In this document: positions 63,621 to 64,000 of the stretch, one piece after another | Numbering within the stretch: position 1 is the first letter of the stretch | Layout: every line of letters starts with the position of its first letter | Origin: G963422595 sp963422595 | Lineage (GTDB): Bacteria; Pseudomonadota; Gammaproteobacteria; UBA4575 | NCBI GenBank assembly: GCA_963422595.1 | Contig: OY730298.1 | Coordinates: 310,001 to 374,000 of the forward strand | DNA: 64,000 bases | Direction of reading: 5' to 3' | Program-made: the position numbers and the translations under genes | The notes under the pieces: model-generated | Told to the model about the DNA's origin: nothing | The model's input: the letters and a program-made list of their open reading frames with translations, nothing else | Databases searched by the model: none

Positions 63621-64000
63621 TTAAAGGTACCAGGTGGCGAGCAACACCCCCACCAGCGCCAGTAGCAGGACGAAAATTACTTTGTGGTTGGCCTGCTTGA
63701 TTTCCCGACGCAGGGACTCAAGTTGCTGGTCGCGCCACGCGGATGCGGCCTGCCGCCGCTCTATTGTTGTTATCACTGTGTATACCAGGTCCGGGATTTC
63801 CGGTAGTCTCTCTACCATACGTGGCAGCCGTTTGCGTAACCCTGCCACTAGCGCGCGTGCCCCCACTTGTTCACTCATCCAGCGGTCCAGAAACGGTTTG
63901 GCAGTTTTCCACAGGTCAAGATCCGGATCCAGCTGCCGACCTAAACCTTCAATGTTTAACAGGGTCTTTTGTAAGAGCACCAGTTGCGGCTGCACTTGCA
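63621..64000 (-). CDS. ubiB: UbiB ubiquinone-synthesis kinase-like ATPase, C-terminal part
   Basis: The last roughly 125 codons of ubiB; the gene continues past the window edge upstream. QPQLVLLQKTLLNIEGLGRQ and LDLWKTAKPFL match the end of the UbiB (ADCK-type) core, and the C-terminus has a membrane helix (VIFVLLLALVGVLLATWYL). UbiB aids aerobic ubiquinone synthesis. It ends 25 bp before uvrD on the same strand. Confidence 0.92.
   Translation of the reverse strand, partial: QVQPQLVLLQKTLLNIEGLGRQLDPDLDLWKTAKPFLDRWMSEQVGARALVAGLRKRLPRMVERLPEIPDLVYTVITTIERRQAASAWRDQQLESLRREIKQANHKVIFVLLLALVGVLLATWYL

Noticed and set aside
1..64000. Search for tRNA or rRNA genes, intact transposases and integrases
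   Set aside because: None of the gaps showed a cloverleaf-like pattern, rRNA signature or transposase motif by eye; a dedicated scan (tRNAscan, Rfam, ISfinder) would be decisive.

Overview
The window is a gene-dense, chromosome-like stretch from a gammaproteobacterium outside the enterics. Almost every gene is housekeeping, and several blocks follow an order known from Pseudomonas and relatives: radC–coaBC–dut–algC–argB–pyrE–(exonuclease III/Crc homologue); clpB–pgeF–rluD–bamD; priA–argS–SPOR protein; ubiK(yqiC)–comM; and cytochrome c5–dsbA–cytochrome c4–engB–polA–thrB. No rRNA, tRNA, CRISPR array, intact prophage or intact insertion sequence was seen. By eye the left half (to about 33 kb) is more AT-rich at third codon positions than the right half. 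The species cannot be named from this evidence.

Layout. 0-9 kb: nucleotide, arginine, sugar-phosphate and CoA synthesis, radC, and a two-gene biotin operon (bioBF). 9-12 kb: comF, radA, fdhD. 12-14.5 kb: katG, whose promoter carries two matching 17-bp palindromes. 14.5-24.5 kb: xseB-ispA-dxs (isoprenoids), dapA-bamC, a PerM-like permease, a LysR regulator, proS and a small lipoprotein. 24.4-26.3 kb: a stand-alone periplasmic binding protein gene with its own promoter, structured leader, strong ribosome-binding site, strong terminator and a codon usage unlike its neighbours. 26-33.5 kb: clpB, pgeF, rluD, bamD, nadE. 33.5-37.3 kb: aldehyde dehydrogenase and sucCD. 37.6-43.5 kb: priA, argS, SPOR protein, nadA. 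43.5-44.3 kb: a gene-poor gap with simple repeats. 44.3-49.2 kb: polyamine genes speA/speE, then ubiK-comM. 49.2-56.5 kb: c-type cytochromes, dsbA, engB, polA, thrB. 56.5-61.1 kb: a TRAP transporter whose membrane genes (dctQM) and binding protein (dctP, opposite strand) are separated by a small island with a DNA adenine methyltransferase-like gene and a decayed gene. 61.1-64 kb: a gene remnant with an in-frame stop, uvrD and the 3' end of ubiB.

Taken together the genes suggest a respiring bacterium: TCA-cycle succinyl-CoA ligase, membrane-linked cytochromes c4/c5, ubiquinone synthesis and catalase-peroxidase. It makes its own NAD, arginine, lysine/diaminopimelate, isoprenoids and spermidine precursors, and imports organic acids by a TRAP system. 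The features most worth a second look are the katG double operator, the codon-biased orphan binding protein with its leader, the nuclease-competent homologue sitting at the Crc locus, the island inside the TRAP locus, the broken gene beside uvrD, and the 48-bp direct repeat between the cytochrome c4 and engB genes.
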